Of a DNA stretch of 10,304 bases, positions 1 through 6,658 are shown piece by piece (the first letter of the stretch is position 1; each line of letters starts with the position of its first letter). Made by a program: the position numbers and the translations under genes. The notes beneath the pieces are model-generated. The model saw only the letters and a program-made list of their open reading frames with translations. It made no database searches and was not told the origin of the DNA. This DNA is from Acidilobaceae archaeon (lineage in GTDB: Archaea; Thermoproteota; Thermoprotei_A; Sulfolobales; Acidilobaceae), in the NCBI GenBank assembly GCA_027044005.1, contig JALUDK010000253.1:1-10304 (forward strand), in the 5' to 3' direction.

Positions 1-1718
1 TCTCCAGCATAGAAGTGGTTGTCCTGGATGAGATGCACATCTACAGGGGAGTATTCGGGAGCCACGTCAGGTGGGTCCTCCACAGGCTGGAAGAAGCAGC
101 TGGAGGCTTCACAGCTATAGGAGCGGGGGCCACGCTAGGTAACCCAGGGTACATGGCATCCAAGCTATTCGGCAGGGAGGTCGAGGTTATAGAGGGGCCT
201 CGCAGGAGGAAGGGGGCGGCGCTCCACCTCCTAGCCGACTACGGCTACGGTAGCAGGTGGAGCACCACGGCATCCATAATCGCCCTACTCGCCAGGAGGG
301 GCTTCAAGGTACTAGGCTTCGTTGACAGTCAGCAGATGGCGGAGCTAATAGCAAGAATAGCGAGGAAAAGCCACGGAGTCACGGTGGGAGCCCACAGAGC
401 CGGGCTAATGCCAGAGGATAGGAGAAGGGTCGAGGAGGACTTCAAAGAGGGTAGAATAAAGGCAGTAGTAGCCACCCCCACAATGGAGCTAGGAATAGAC
501 CTAGGAGACCTAGACGCAGTAGTCATGGCACACCTACCAAGGAGTATATCCAGTTACATACAAAGGGCAGGCAGAGCGGGCAGGAGGGACAAGCCAGGGC
601 TAGTAGTAACAATGATGGGAGACGACCCAATAGAGGCATACTTCCTAAACAAGCCCATAGAACTATTCACAATGAAGCCCGACCCAGGCTACATAGAACC
701 TGGGAACAGGGAGATCACGAGGATACACCTAGCAGCCCTACTACTCCAGAGGGGGATGCTCAGCATAAACCAGCTCCCCCCAGAGCTAGCAGCCGCCGCT
801 GAAGACCTCAAAGTCATGGGGCTAGCAGTAAGGGCGGGCGACAAGCTCATCCCAAGGTGGACCAGGCTCAGGGACTACATAGAGGCCTACGGAGGCCTAA
901 GGTCGAGCGGGCCCCAGGTTAGGATAATCGAGTCGGGCAAGGAGATAGGGAGGAGAGAGATGCCAATGGCGCTCTACGACCTCTACCCAGGAGCAGTCTA
1001 CTACCACGGGGGCAGGACCTACGTTAGCACGAGGCTAGACATAGAGGCCATGAGGGCCGAGGTAAGGAGGGTAGACGCCTCCCTGAACTTCTACACCAAA
1101 CCCATGTACAGTATAGACGTAGTAGAGATAAGCCCCCTAGAAGACAGGACCCTAGGCCCCCTGAGGCTGGTCTACGCAGACGTCAAAATACTAATCACAG
1201 TGGAAGGGTACTACGTGAAGGACGAGTACAGCGGAGCCACGCTATCGGAGGTTGCATACAGGGAACCACTAAAATGGATCTTTTGGACAAAAGGAGTAGC
1301 AACAAGGTACCCAAACCCAGGGATCACCGATGAAGTGGCGCTCATAAGCGGGTACCACGCCCTAGAGCACACGATAATAGCAGCATCAAGACCAGTAGTA
1401 GGAGCGTCAGACACAGACCTAGGGGGGGTAAGCTACCCCAGCGGCCACATAGTAATCTACGACTCAGCCCCCGGAGGGCACGGGGCATCGAAACTAGTGT
1501 ATGAGAGGCTAGAGAGGATACATGATATAGCTGAGAACATACTAGCATCTTGCACATGCGAAGACGGGTGCCCAAAATGCGTGTTCAGCCCGTACTGTGG
1601 GGTAAACAATAGGTTCCTCTCAAGAAAAACCGCGCTAAAGATACTAGACTACACGGCAAGGGCAGCCTCCAGGCCACCCAAGTCATTGCAAATGCCGCAA
1701 GGGAGTCCATACGCATAA
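1..1718 (+). CDS. MrfA/Hrq1-type DEAH-box helicase with C-terminal four-Cys (DUF1998) domain, 5' partial
   Basis: Superfamily 2 ATP-dependent helicase of the COG1205 (YprA/MrfA/Hrq1) type; relatives unwind DNA 3'-5' and act in DNA repair. The frame is open from position 3, so the GTG at 15 is not the start; the N-terminal part with the Walker A motif lies outside the window. In order are seen (residues counted from the GTG at 15): motif II DEMH (5-8), a motif III variant GATLGNP (38-44), motif V region (TMELGIDLGDLD), motif VI (QRAGRAGR), a winged-helix-like stretch, the family segment around DLYPGAVYYHGG, then the C-terminal domain with LEHTIIAA, YDSAPGGHGASKL and a cysteine cluster (Cys 513, 515, 519, 522, 528) matching the zinc-binding domain of MrfA. 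The TAA stop at 1716-1718 lies 9 bases from the 3' end of the oppositely oriented tRNA. Family assignment is firm; the cellular role in this archaeon is inferred. Confidence 0.93.
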   Translation, partial: SSIEVVVLDEMHIYRGVFGSHVRWVLHRLEEAAGGFTAIGAGATLGNPGYMASKLFGREVEVIEGPRRRKGAALHLLADYGYGSRWSTTASIIALLARRGFKVLGFVDSQQMAELIARIARKSHGVTVGAHRAGLMPEDRRRVEEDFKEGRIKAVVATPTMELGIDLGDLDAVVMAHLPRSISSYIQRAGRAGRRDKPGLVVTMMGDDPIEAYFLNKPIELFTMKPDPGYIEPGNREITRIHLAALLLQRGMLSINQLPPELAAAAEDLKVMGLAVRAGDKLIPRWTRLRDYIEAYGGLRSSGPQVRIIESGKEIGRREMPMALYDLYPGAVYYHGGRTYVSTRLDIEAMRAEVRRVDASLNFYTKPMYSIDVVEISPLEDRTLGPLRLVYADVKILITVEGYYVKDEYSGATLSEVAYREPLKWIFWTKGVATRYPNPGITDEVALISGYHALEHTIIAASRPVVGASDTDLGGVSYPSGHIVIYDSAPGGHGASKLVYERLERIHDIAENILASCTCEDGCPKCVFSPYCGVNNRFLSRKTALKILDYTARAASRPPKSLQMPQGSPYA

Positions 1719-1727
1719 ACCCATACT

Positions 1728-1805
1728 TGGTGGGGCCGCGGGGATTTGAACCCCGGACCACGGGGGCCCAAGCCCCGCATCCTAGCCAGGCTAGACGACG
1801 GCCCC
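1728..1805 (-). tRNA. tRNA-Pro (anticodon UGG)
   Basis: The minus strand folds as a full cloverleaf: a 7-bp acceptor stem GGGGCCG/CGGCCCC, a D arm with GG in the loop, a 5-bp anticodon stem CGGGG/CCCCG closing the 7-base loop CTTGGGC, a 5-base variable loop and a T arm CGGGG-TTCAAAT-CCCCG. The loop places TGG at positions 34-36 with U33 and G37, giving proline. Discriminator A73 is followed by an encoded CCA (1728-1730). No intron is present. A TATA-like box lies about 35 bases upstream of the 5' end. A long frame on the plus strand runs through this gene but is not translated here. Confidence 0.96.
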
Positions 1806-1835
1806 ACCCATGGATTACTATAGCACTCCAGGGGG

Positions 1836-1845
1836 CTATTTATAG
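1836..1845. promoter_or_regulatory. Near-palindromic TATA element between tRNA-Pro and the PUA gene
   Basis: The plus strand reads CTATTTATAG and the minus strand CTATAAATAG, so both strands carry a good archaeal box A. On the minus strand it would start transcription about 8-10 bases before the tRNA, as expected for a tRNA promoter. On the plus strand it would give a start site near 1866-1870, almost at the PUA start codon. A weaker AT-rich stretch at 1815-1822 is an alternative plus-strand box that would keep the ribosome-binding site in the transcript. Assigned by position and composition only. Confidence 0.5.
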
Positions 1846-1860
1846 TGTTCCCCGGGGAGA

Positions 1861-1865
1861 GGAGG
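1861..1865 (+). promoter_or_regulatory. Ribosome-binding site deciding the GTG start of the PUA gene
   Basis: GGAGG lies 8 bases before the GTG at 1874. It excludes the longer open frame that runs back into the tRNA. The ATG at 1870 is in another frame and too close to the site. Confidence 0.6.
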
Positions 1866-1873
1866 CGATATGG

Positions 1874-2386
1874 GTGCCCCCAGTGGCTGGCAAACCATCT
1901 CGGAGACACGTACTATCAAAGAAGGATGTTAAGAGGCTGGTAGCAAGGGTGGCGGAGGAGGTCCCCGGCTTCCCCTTGTCGGCCAAGGATAAGGTGGAGC
2001 TAGTAGACTACGGCGAGTTTATCGTGTATATGGTTAACGGAGAGCCGGGACTCGTCGAGTTACGGGGAAGGCTGATCCCACATCTCCGTTGGCTCCTTAA
2101 GTATGGGGTAGGAGAGTTGCCCAGCGTCAGGGTTGACCCTGGGGCTACCAGGGCGGTAGGCAGGGGGGCCGACTTGATGGTCCCCGGAATCACTAAGATC
2201 GAAGGCGACTTCAGGGAGGGAGGCATTGTCGTTATAGTAGATGACAGGTATGGGGCCCCGATAGCTGTAGGGGTTGCATTGATGGAGTCAGATGAGGTTA
2301 AGGCCAGGTTGGAGGGCGAGAGGAGGGGGAAGGCCGTTAAGGTGCTCCACAGGCCCGGGGACAAGGTGTGGAATGCCCAGCAGTAG
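1874..2386 (+). CDS. PUA-domain RNA-binding protein, MCTS1/Tma20-like (COG2016)
   Basis: About 170 residues, close to the usual length of archaeal COG2016 proteins. The N-terminal half shows the pre-PUA pattern (RRHVLSKKDVKRL near residues 10-22, then LIPHLRWLL). The C-terminal half is a PUA fold with VDPGAT (87-92), GADLMVPGI (98-106), a GDFREGGIVVIVD-type strand and a terminal HRPGDKVW. Eukaryotic relatives MCT-1 and Tma20 bind the small ribosomal subunit and act in translation re-initiation and recycling; the archaeal proteins are presumed to work in translation, by inference. The GTG at 1874 is chosen because GGAGG precedes it by 8 bases and because the frame further upstream is the complement of tRNA-Pro. 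A GTG at 1883 is a poorer alternative. Divergent from the tRNA; the next gene starts about 100 bases downstream. Confidence 0.9.
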   Translation: MPPVAGKPSRRHVLSKKDVKRLVARVAEEVPGFPLSAKDKVELVDYGEFIVYMVNGEPGLVELRGRLIPHLRWLLKYGVGELPSVRVDPGATRAVGRGADLMVPGITKIEGDFREGGIVVIVDDRYGAPIAVGVALMESDEVKARLEGERRGKAVKVLHRPGDKVWNAQQ

Positions 2387-2484
2387 CCTGGGGATTGACT
2401 TCTAGGCTCAAACCAAACCTCTAACAGGATAGCCCGTGGGTCCTACCAAATACAGGATAAGCAGGGTCTGGAGGGTGGTTGTGA

Positions 2485-4125
2485 TTGCCCATGGGAGTCA
2501 GCCCCCTAACCATGGTGGGGGCGGTTATCCTAGTGATCGGGCTAGTCATTGCCAGCGTACCCGTCAGCCTAGGATCCGGGGGCCAGGGTGCTCTAGACGC
2601 AAAGGTCTACAGCGTGGAGTATGTTATGACGGCCGCGTACAAGGTCTACGGCAACGAGAAGCTCGGAAAGTGGGTCGCGAAGACACTGCTTAGGAACACG
2701 GGTGAAGGCCCCCTCTACGACGTAGAGGTCTCATACAAGATAGAGGGGTTCACCGAGTGGAGCGAGCCCTCCACGTACAAGGCGATACCGCCAGGGGGAG
2801 CAGTGGTAGACCTCTACTACCCCAAGTTCCAGGGGGAGAAGGTTAGGCTCCAAACTGCAACGCCCACAACACTCTACATTAAGATAAAGTATAAGGCTAG
2901 CCCCGACGGGGAGGTCGTAGAGGAGACAAAGCAGAAGCAGATAAACATGCTAGGATTCCACGACTGGGTATTCTCAGGTATACCGCCAGAGGAGAACACA
3001 GGCTCATTCCAGGACAAATACAGCAACTACGAGCTAGTAGCCGCGTGGGTAACCTACAAGGACCCAGTTGTCGAGAAATACGCGGCGATGGCAAACAAGC
3101 TAGCCGGAGGCGCAGGAGCATCGCTCTCCGACGAGGACGCACTAGCATTCCTAGAGGCGGCATGGACCTTCAGCGTCATGAACGGGATAACATACCAGAC
3201 CGAGCCCCAAACCTTCTGGACCGGGAAGGGAGCACAATACGTCAAGTACCCCAGGGACGTGATAAGAGACAAGTCGGCAACATGCCTAGACTCCACGATA
3301 TTCCTAGCAGCCCTAGCCATGTCGCAGGGTCTAAAGGCCTACATAGTATTCAAGCCGGGCCACGCGTTCCCGATAATAGAGCTGCCAAGCGGCCAGTGGG
3401 TCCCCATAGAGTCTACACTACTCAACGCTCAGGTCAGCTTTAGAGAGGCGGTCCAGAAGGGCGTGGAGGTGGCGCAAGAGGCATTCTCAGGACCATTCCT
3501 AATAGCGGACATAGGAGCCCTACAGGCTGAAGGCGTGATCCCTCCCGAGCTACCCGAGCTCCCGCCAGACGTGCTGGAGAAGTGGGGATACACCCAACTC
3601 CAGCCCCAGCCGCAGCCTCAACCACAACCACAGCCTCAGCCAGGGCCCCAGCCACAACCATCTCCGCAGCCAGAGCCACAACCACAGCCGGGGCTAGTAG
3701 AATACACGAGCACCAGCCCGCCGCCGGCGTGGAGTATAGGAGTGCCCAGCGACTGGATCGTGGATCAGTACCTAGACTATGAGCCGTACGAGGTAGACTT
3801 GTTCAGCCCCGACTATACCATGGGTGTGATAGTCATGTGGATGCAGGGAGATGTAAACGCAATGAGGCAGACGCTAGAGGAGATACTAACAGCAACATTC
3901 GGAGACATAACAGTAGTCGGGGAGAACATGCAGGGGGCCCTAGGAAGCTACCCCGCAGTAACAGTGGCATACCAGAATAGCTACGAGGACCTCATAGTTG
4001 TTAGGTACATCCAGGTCGGCGGGTACGCCTTCGCAGTATCCTACATGATAGTATCCGACATGGTGGGGGACAATAGTGTATCCATGATGGAGAGTATTGT
4101 AGCTACATTCAGGGTACAGGGGTGA
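2485..4125 (+). CDS. Membrane-anchored or secreted transglutaminase-fold protein with Pro-Gln linker and PsbP/DcrB-like C-terminal domain
   Basis: 546 residues. A hydrophobic segment (about 10-30, TMVGAVILVIGLVIASVPVS) is a signal anchor, so the rest should face outward. Residues about 38-150 look like a beta-sandwich (LLRNTGEGPLYDVEVSYKI). Residues about 215-330 form a transglutaminase-like core: Cys267 in SATCLDST, His293 in KPGHAFPI and Glu309 in WVPIEST fit the Cys-His-Asp/Glu triad, so peptidase or acyltransferase activity is possible. A Pro-Gln linker (about 373-403) leads to a C-terminal domain (about 405-546) beginning WSIGVPSDWIVD and ending in ESIVATFRV, which resembles PsbP/DcrB-like folds; this last call is tentative. 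The TTG at 2485 is chosen because GGTG lies 7 bases upstream; the ATG at 2491 is the alternative. The stop overlaps GTGA at the head of the next gene, so the two are probably co-transcribed. Substrate unknown. Confidence 0.82.
   Translation: MPMGVSPLTMVGAVILVIGLVIASVPVSLGSGGQGALDAKVYSVEYVMTAAYKVYGNEKLGKWVAKTLLRNTGEGPLYDVEVSYKIEGFTEWSEPSTYKAIPPGGAVVDLYYPKFQGEKVRLQTATPTTLYIKIKYKASPDGEVVEETKQKQINMLGFHDWVFSGIPPEENTGSFQDKYSNYELVAAWVTYKDPVVEKYAAMANKLAGGAGASLSDEDALAFLEAAWTFSVMNGITYQTEPQTFWTGKGAQYVKYPRDVIRDKSATCLDSTIFLAALAMSQGLKAYIVFKPGHAFPIIELPSGQWVPIESTLLNAQVSFREAVQKGVEVAQEAFSGPFLIADIGALQAEGVIPPELPELPPDVLEKWGYTQLQPQPQPQPQPQPQPGPQPQPSPQPEPQPQPGLVEYTSTSPPPAWSIGVPSDWIVDQYLDYEPYEVDLFSPDYTMGVIVMWMQGDVNAMRQTLEEILTATFGDITVVGENMQGALGSYPAVTVAYQNSYEDLIVVRYIQVGGYAFAVSYMIVSDMVGDNSVSMMESIVATFRVQG
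3601..3693 (+). repeat. Imperfect CCRCAR hexanucleotide repeat coding a Pro-Gln linker
   Basis: About 15 Pro-Gln or Pro-X dipeptide units with isolated Gly, Ser and Glu interruptions, encoded by mixed CAG/CAA and CCA/CCG/CCT/CCC codons. The codon mixing shows the repeat is old and kept at the protein level rather than freshly expanded. It separates the transglutaminase core from the C-terminal domain, in the manner of extended surface-exposed spacers. Confidence 0.8.
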
Positions 4126-4130
4126 CCAGC

Positions 4131-4790
4131 ATGAGGAGGATAGGAGTAATACTAGCGGCTTTAATCCTCGCCGGGCTCCCCCTATTAGCGGTAGCCCAAA
4201 TAGAGCCTCCGGTAGAGCTAGAGGTGAAGGGCAGCACAAAGATAGTTATAGACGAGACTGGCACGGCGTCGGTAGACGAGGAGATAAAGTTCAGCGCCAG
4301 CGCGTTCAACCAGTTCAGACAGATGTATAACCCATTGTCTACATTCGTCAGGGACATGGCTCCAAGAAACATGCCCATACAGATAGAGGAGCTACAGGTA
4401 AACCTGGATGAGGCAAACAACAAGCTAACAGCGTCATACAAGATCTTGGGGATGGCTACATACATCGGTGGGGATAAGTGGGTAATCAAGCTAGGAGACC
4501 CTAAGGACTTGACGCTATCAGCGCAAAATGGAAACACATTCGTGTTCACGAACACTTACGCAGCGGGAACAGGAGTCAGGATAATGGAGACAGTGACAGT
4601 AGTACTCCCCCAGGGGGCAGAGAACCCGTCATACCAAGAGGACGAGGGAACCATAACATACTACCTACCACTAGAAACCCCAGCGGGGGGCCAGGTGAAG
4701 TACCTGGGCCTAGGCCTAGCCGCTGCCGGGGCAGCGATCATAGGAATATCACTTGTACAATCGAGGAGAGGAGGCTACGAGGGTACATAG
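4131..4790 (+). CDS. Unrecognised secreted protein with signal peptide and C-terminal membrane anchor
   Basis: 219 residues, not assignable to a family by eye. The N-terminus MRRIGVILAALILAG with an AVA-Q cleavage site (near residue 22) is a classical Sec signal. The exported part is beta-strand-rich (for example TKIVIDETGTASVDEEI and VRIMETVTVVLP) with a helical stretch around FNQFRQMYNPLSTFVRD. A Gly/Ala-rich hydrophobic segment (about 190-209) is followed by a basic tail QSRRGG, which fixes it as a type I membrane protein with most of its mass outside. The ATG at 4131 is chosen because GGTG lies 6 bases upstream and the signal peptide begins there; the GTG at 4122, overlapping the previous stop, is possible. 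The coupling to the transglutaminase-like gene suggests that the products meet at the cell surface, perhaps as enzyme and membrane partner or substrate. That is inference. Confidence 0.8.
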   Translation: MRRIGVILAALILAGLPLLAVAQIEPPVELEVKGSTKIVIDETGTASVDEEIKFSASAFNQFRQMYNPLSTFVRDMAPRNMPIQIEELQVNLDEANNKLTASYKILGMATYIGGDKWVIKLGDPKDLTLSAQNGNTFVFTNTYAAGTGVRIMETVTVVLPQGAENPSYQEDEGTITYYLPLETPAGGQVKYLGLGLAAAGAAIIGISLVQSRRGGYEGT

Positions 4791-4823
4791 CCAAGCCTAA
4801 AACCCCGCCGCCACAACGCCCAG

Positions 4824-4839
4824 CCCCTAGGGCTAGGGG
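4824..4839. promoter_or_regulatory. Perfect dyad CCCCTAG-GG-CTAGGGG abutting the transporter start
   Basis: Two 7-base arms separated by GG end exactly at the ATG at 4840. In RNA it could form a 6-bp stem with a GGGC tetraloop and would hide the only G-rich sequence in front of the start. In DNA it could be a repressor site over the transcription start, since a weak box (CCTAAAAC, near 4795-4802) would place the start near 4825. Function inferred from position only. Confidence 0.45.
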
Positions 4840-5715
4840 ATGAGTAGGAACATAGCCTATATGATATATCCGGCTGCGGCGGCAGCGACTTGGGCATCAA
4901 ACATAGTAGCGGGGAGATACCTAGTAGGGGGAGGACACCTAGACGGGGCTACACTCTCTTTCTACAGGTTCCTAATAGCAACCCCACTCCTAGCCATAGG
5001 ACTAGTCCTTGCAGGGGAAACACCAACGCCACGGGGAATGCTCGACAGGCTAGCCCTGGCAGGCCTCCTAGGTGTGGCCGCGTTTAACACGCTACTCTAC
5101 TCATCCCTAGGCTACATATCAGCAGCTGCAACTGCATTCATGGCGACGACCGCGACGCCAATAACATACCTCATAGCGGCGGCTACCGGCAGGGAGAGGC
5201 TCCGGGTCATCCCCATGGCCGGGGTGGCACTCAGCCTAGCCGGGGTCTACGTGCTACTAAGGGAGGGGATAAGGGTTTGGGGGCTCCTAGGCCTGGCCCT
5301 GGCCCTACTGGCAGCTGTATCCTGGAGCATCTATACTATAATAGTGGATGGCGTTCAAAGGATGTATAGCCCCGGGGAGACACTATTCTGGACTATGGCC
5401 TTCGGAACAGTAGCCCTAGCACCCCTAGGCCTTAATAGGGTAGATATCGGTCCTCTAGAGTGGGCTCTGATACTATATGTTGCGGTAGTCCCCGGGATCC
5501 TAGGCTACCTGGCCTGGAATATCGGTGTAAAGGCCCTAGGGCCAGCCCTGCCATCAATATTCATACCAACAATACCACTACTGGCTACACTAATGGAGAT
5601 GGTACTGTTAGGGGCAAGGCCTGGAGGCGGAGTAGCGCTAGGAGGGGGTCTGATAGTGGCTGGTGTGGGGCTAGTGATCTATGAAAGGATAAAGGGGTCT
5701 CGGCCTGGATCCTAG
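4840..5715 (+). CDS. EamA/DMT-superfamily transporter
   Basis: 291 residues of almost continuous hydrophobic helices, fitting the ten-helix drug/metabolite transporter layout of two EamA repeats. The first repeat (about 5-135) starts with the typical aromatic/small pattern TWASNIVAGRYLV followed by LSFYRFLIATPLL. The second (about 145-285) starts at LALLAAVSWSIYTIIVDG and includes GYLAWNIGVKALGPALPSIF, typical of the family. Such proteins export or import small metabolites such as amino acids or nucleobases; the substrate cannot be read from sequence. The ATG at 4840 has no spaced ribosome-binding site, and the ATG at 4861 would still keep the first helix. Its TAG overlaps the stop of the opposing tatA gene. 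Confidence 0.92.
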   Translation: MSRNIAYMIYPAAAAATWASNIVAGRYLVGGGHLDGATLSFYRFLIATPLLAIGLVLAGETPTPRGMLDRLALAGLLGVAAFNTLLYSSLGYISAAATAFMATTATPITYLIAAATGRERLRVIPMAGVALSLAGVYVLLREGIRVWGLLGLALALLAAVSWSIYTIIVDGVQRMYSPGETLFWTMAFGTVALAPLGLNRVDIGPLEWALILYVAVVPGILGYLAWNIGVKALGPALPSIFIPTIPLLATLMEMVLLGARPGGGVALGGGLIVAGVGLVIYERIKGSRPGS

Positions 5716-6083
5716 TTCTCCAGGAGCCCCTTGCTCCTGGCCTTCCTGACGATCTCCTCTACAAGCTCCTCCCTGGACTTGCCCTTGGAGTCAACGCCCA
5801 GCTTGTCGGCCAGCTTGAGGAGGGTCTCATCGTCAACCTTGTTGCTCCTAACCCTAGACTCGCTGACGGTGAAGGAGCCGCTGGGGGAGGCTGAGACTGC
5901 CTCCCTGAGGTCGCGCTCGACCTCCCTCTTAGTAGATTCCACGCCAGACGCTGCTCTCCTAAACTCTCTAACAGCCTCTCCAAGGCCCCTGGCCAGGGCT
6001 GGTATCTTCGAGGGGCCTAGTATTAGCAGTAGGATCGCGAAGATTATCAGTATCTCCGTGCCTTGGAAGGGGCCGAAGGGCAC
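5712..6083 (-). CDS. tatA: Twin-arginine translocase subunit, TatA/TatB type
   Basis: About 123 residues. The N-terminus carries the TatA/Hcf106 signature: a short periplasm-side leader, one membrane helix in GTEILIIFAILLLILGPSKI (8-27) with the conserved Glu10 and Gly-Pro hinge, then the amphipathic helix PALARGLGEAVREFRRA. After a charged, Ser-rich linker, residues about 82-123 (DETLLKLADKLGV, KSREELVEEIVRKA) resemble the small SAP/Rho-N-like helical fold, an unusual tail for TatA. The subunit forms the pore for export of folded proteins with twin-Arg signals. The GTG at 6083 is chosen because it leaves the usual few residues before the helix; the open frame continues upstream past mobB's start but contains no family sequence. 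No GGTG site precedes it, so translation may be leaderless. tatC is not in the window. Confidence 0.88.
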   Translation of the reverse strand: MPFGPFQGTEILIIFAILLLILGPSKIPALARGLGEAVREFRRAASGVESTKREVERDLREAVSASPSGSFTVSESRVRSNKVDDETLLKLADKLGVDSKGKSREELVEEIVRKARSKGLLEN

Positions 6084-6148
6084 ATCTATCCCCGGGTTAT
6101 GTGATAATATGGAGGGAAGTGTAATATAGGTTACCGTGGTGCCCGGGC
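6084..6148. promoter_or_regulatory. Divergent promoter region of tatA and mobB
   Basis: Two AT-rich boxes lie in this 65-base gap: GATAATAT (6103-6110) and GTAATATAGG (6121-6130). The first is about 40 bases before the mobB start and would keep the GGTG site in the transcript; read on the minus strand it is about 22 bases before the tatA start and would give a leaderless message. The second could serve tatA with a short leader. A GCCCGGGC palindrome (6141-6148) touches the mobB start. Confidence 0.45.
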
Positions 6149-6658
6149 GTGCATATAATAGCGGTGGCATCGGGTAGAAGCGGCTCAGGCAAGACACTAT
6201 TCCTCGAGAGGCTAGTGGCTAGGCTGGCCAGGGCTGGGTGCAGGGTTCCAGTCGTGAAGCACATACACCACGGCGGCCTCACACTGTTGGAGGGGAAGGA
6301 TACGGAGAGGATCTTCAAGGCTGGTGCGGGCGCGGCAGCGGCGTATGCAGGGGACGTCTCTATGATACTACTACGAGGAGCCAGCATTGAGGATATACTG
6401 AGGATAGTCGGTGAGGCCACTGGATCAAAGGTTGTGCTTGCTGAGGGCTTCAGGGGTCAGGCAGTGGCTGACGAGTACATCTACATAGCGAGCAGCCCTA
6501 GCGACAAGGGGTGCATTGAGTTGGAGAGCATGGGAAAGCTGCTCCTATCCACCTCGCTCCACAGCGGGGCTGGCTGCCCCCGCTTCAAGCCCCTAGACGA
6601 GGCAGTGGAGGAGGTGGCTTCAATAATACTCAGCCGCTACTGCCAACAACGCGCCTAA
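6149..6658 (+). CDS. mobB: Molybdopterin-guanine dinucleotide biosynthesis adapter MobB
   Basis: 169 residues, the usual size of stand-alone MobB. The P-loop GRSGSGKT (9-16) is preceded by a beta strand (MHIIAVAS). The family pattern follows: VPVVKHIHHG, EGKDTERIFKAGAGAAAAY and the Walker-B-like VVLAEGFRG. MobB is a GTP-binding helper of MobA in forming bis-MGD, the cofactor of many exported molybdenum and tungsten oxidoreductases. The GTG at 6149 has GGTG (6138-6141) 7 bases upstream and starts directly at the first strand. It is divergent from tatA, which fits export of bis-MGD enzymes through Tat, although mobA and the target enzymes are not in view. Its 3' end overlaps the convergent lysK gene by 29 bases. 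Confidence 0.92.
   Translation: MHIIAVASGRSGSGKTLFLERLVARLARAGCRVPVVKHIHHGGLTLLEGKDTERIFKAGAGAAAAYAGDVSMILLRGASIEDILRIVGEATGSKVVLAEGFRGQAVADEYIYIASSPSDKGCIELESMGKLLLSTSLHSGAGCPRFKPLDEAVEEVASIILSRYCQQRA

Noticed and set aside
1690..1805. tRNA as an integration site of a mobile element
   Set aside because: No integrase fragment, no direct repeat of the tRNA 3' end and ordinary housekeeping genes on both sides.
1727..1873. N-terminal extension of the PUA protein through the tRNA region
   Set aside because: The frame is the complement of a perfect tRNA-Pro, and a good ribosome-binding site points to the GTG at 1874.
3601..3693. Repeat array as CRISPR or tandem DNA element
   Set aside because: The repeat is in frame, codon-mixed and explained by a Pro-Gln linker; there are no spacers.
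4131..4200. Twin-Arg (Tat) signal in the MRR N-terminus
   Set aside because: The Arg pair is at the very start without the S-RR-x-F-L-K context, so a Sec signal peptide fits better.
4109..4555. 148-residue open frame on the minus strand
   Set aside because: It lies opposite the signal-peptide protein gene, has no ribosome-binding site and no recognisable domain; it is a shadow of biased codons.
6084..6197. Longer TatA N-terminus
   Set aside because: The upstream frame overlaps the mobB start and promoter region and has no TatA-like sequence; the GTG at 6083 gives the normal leader length.
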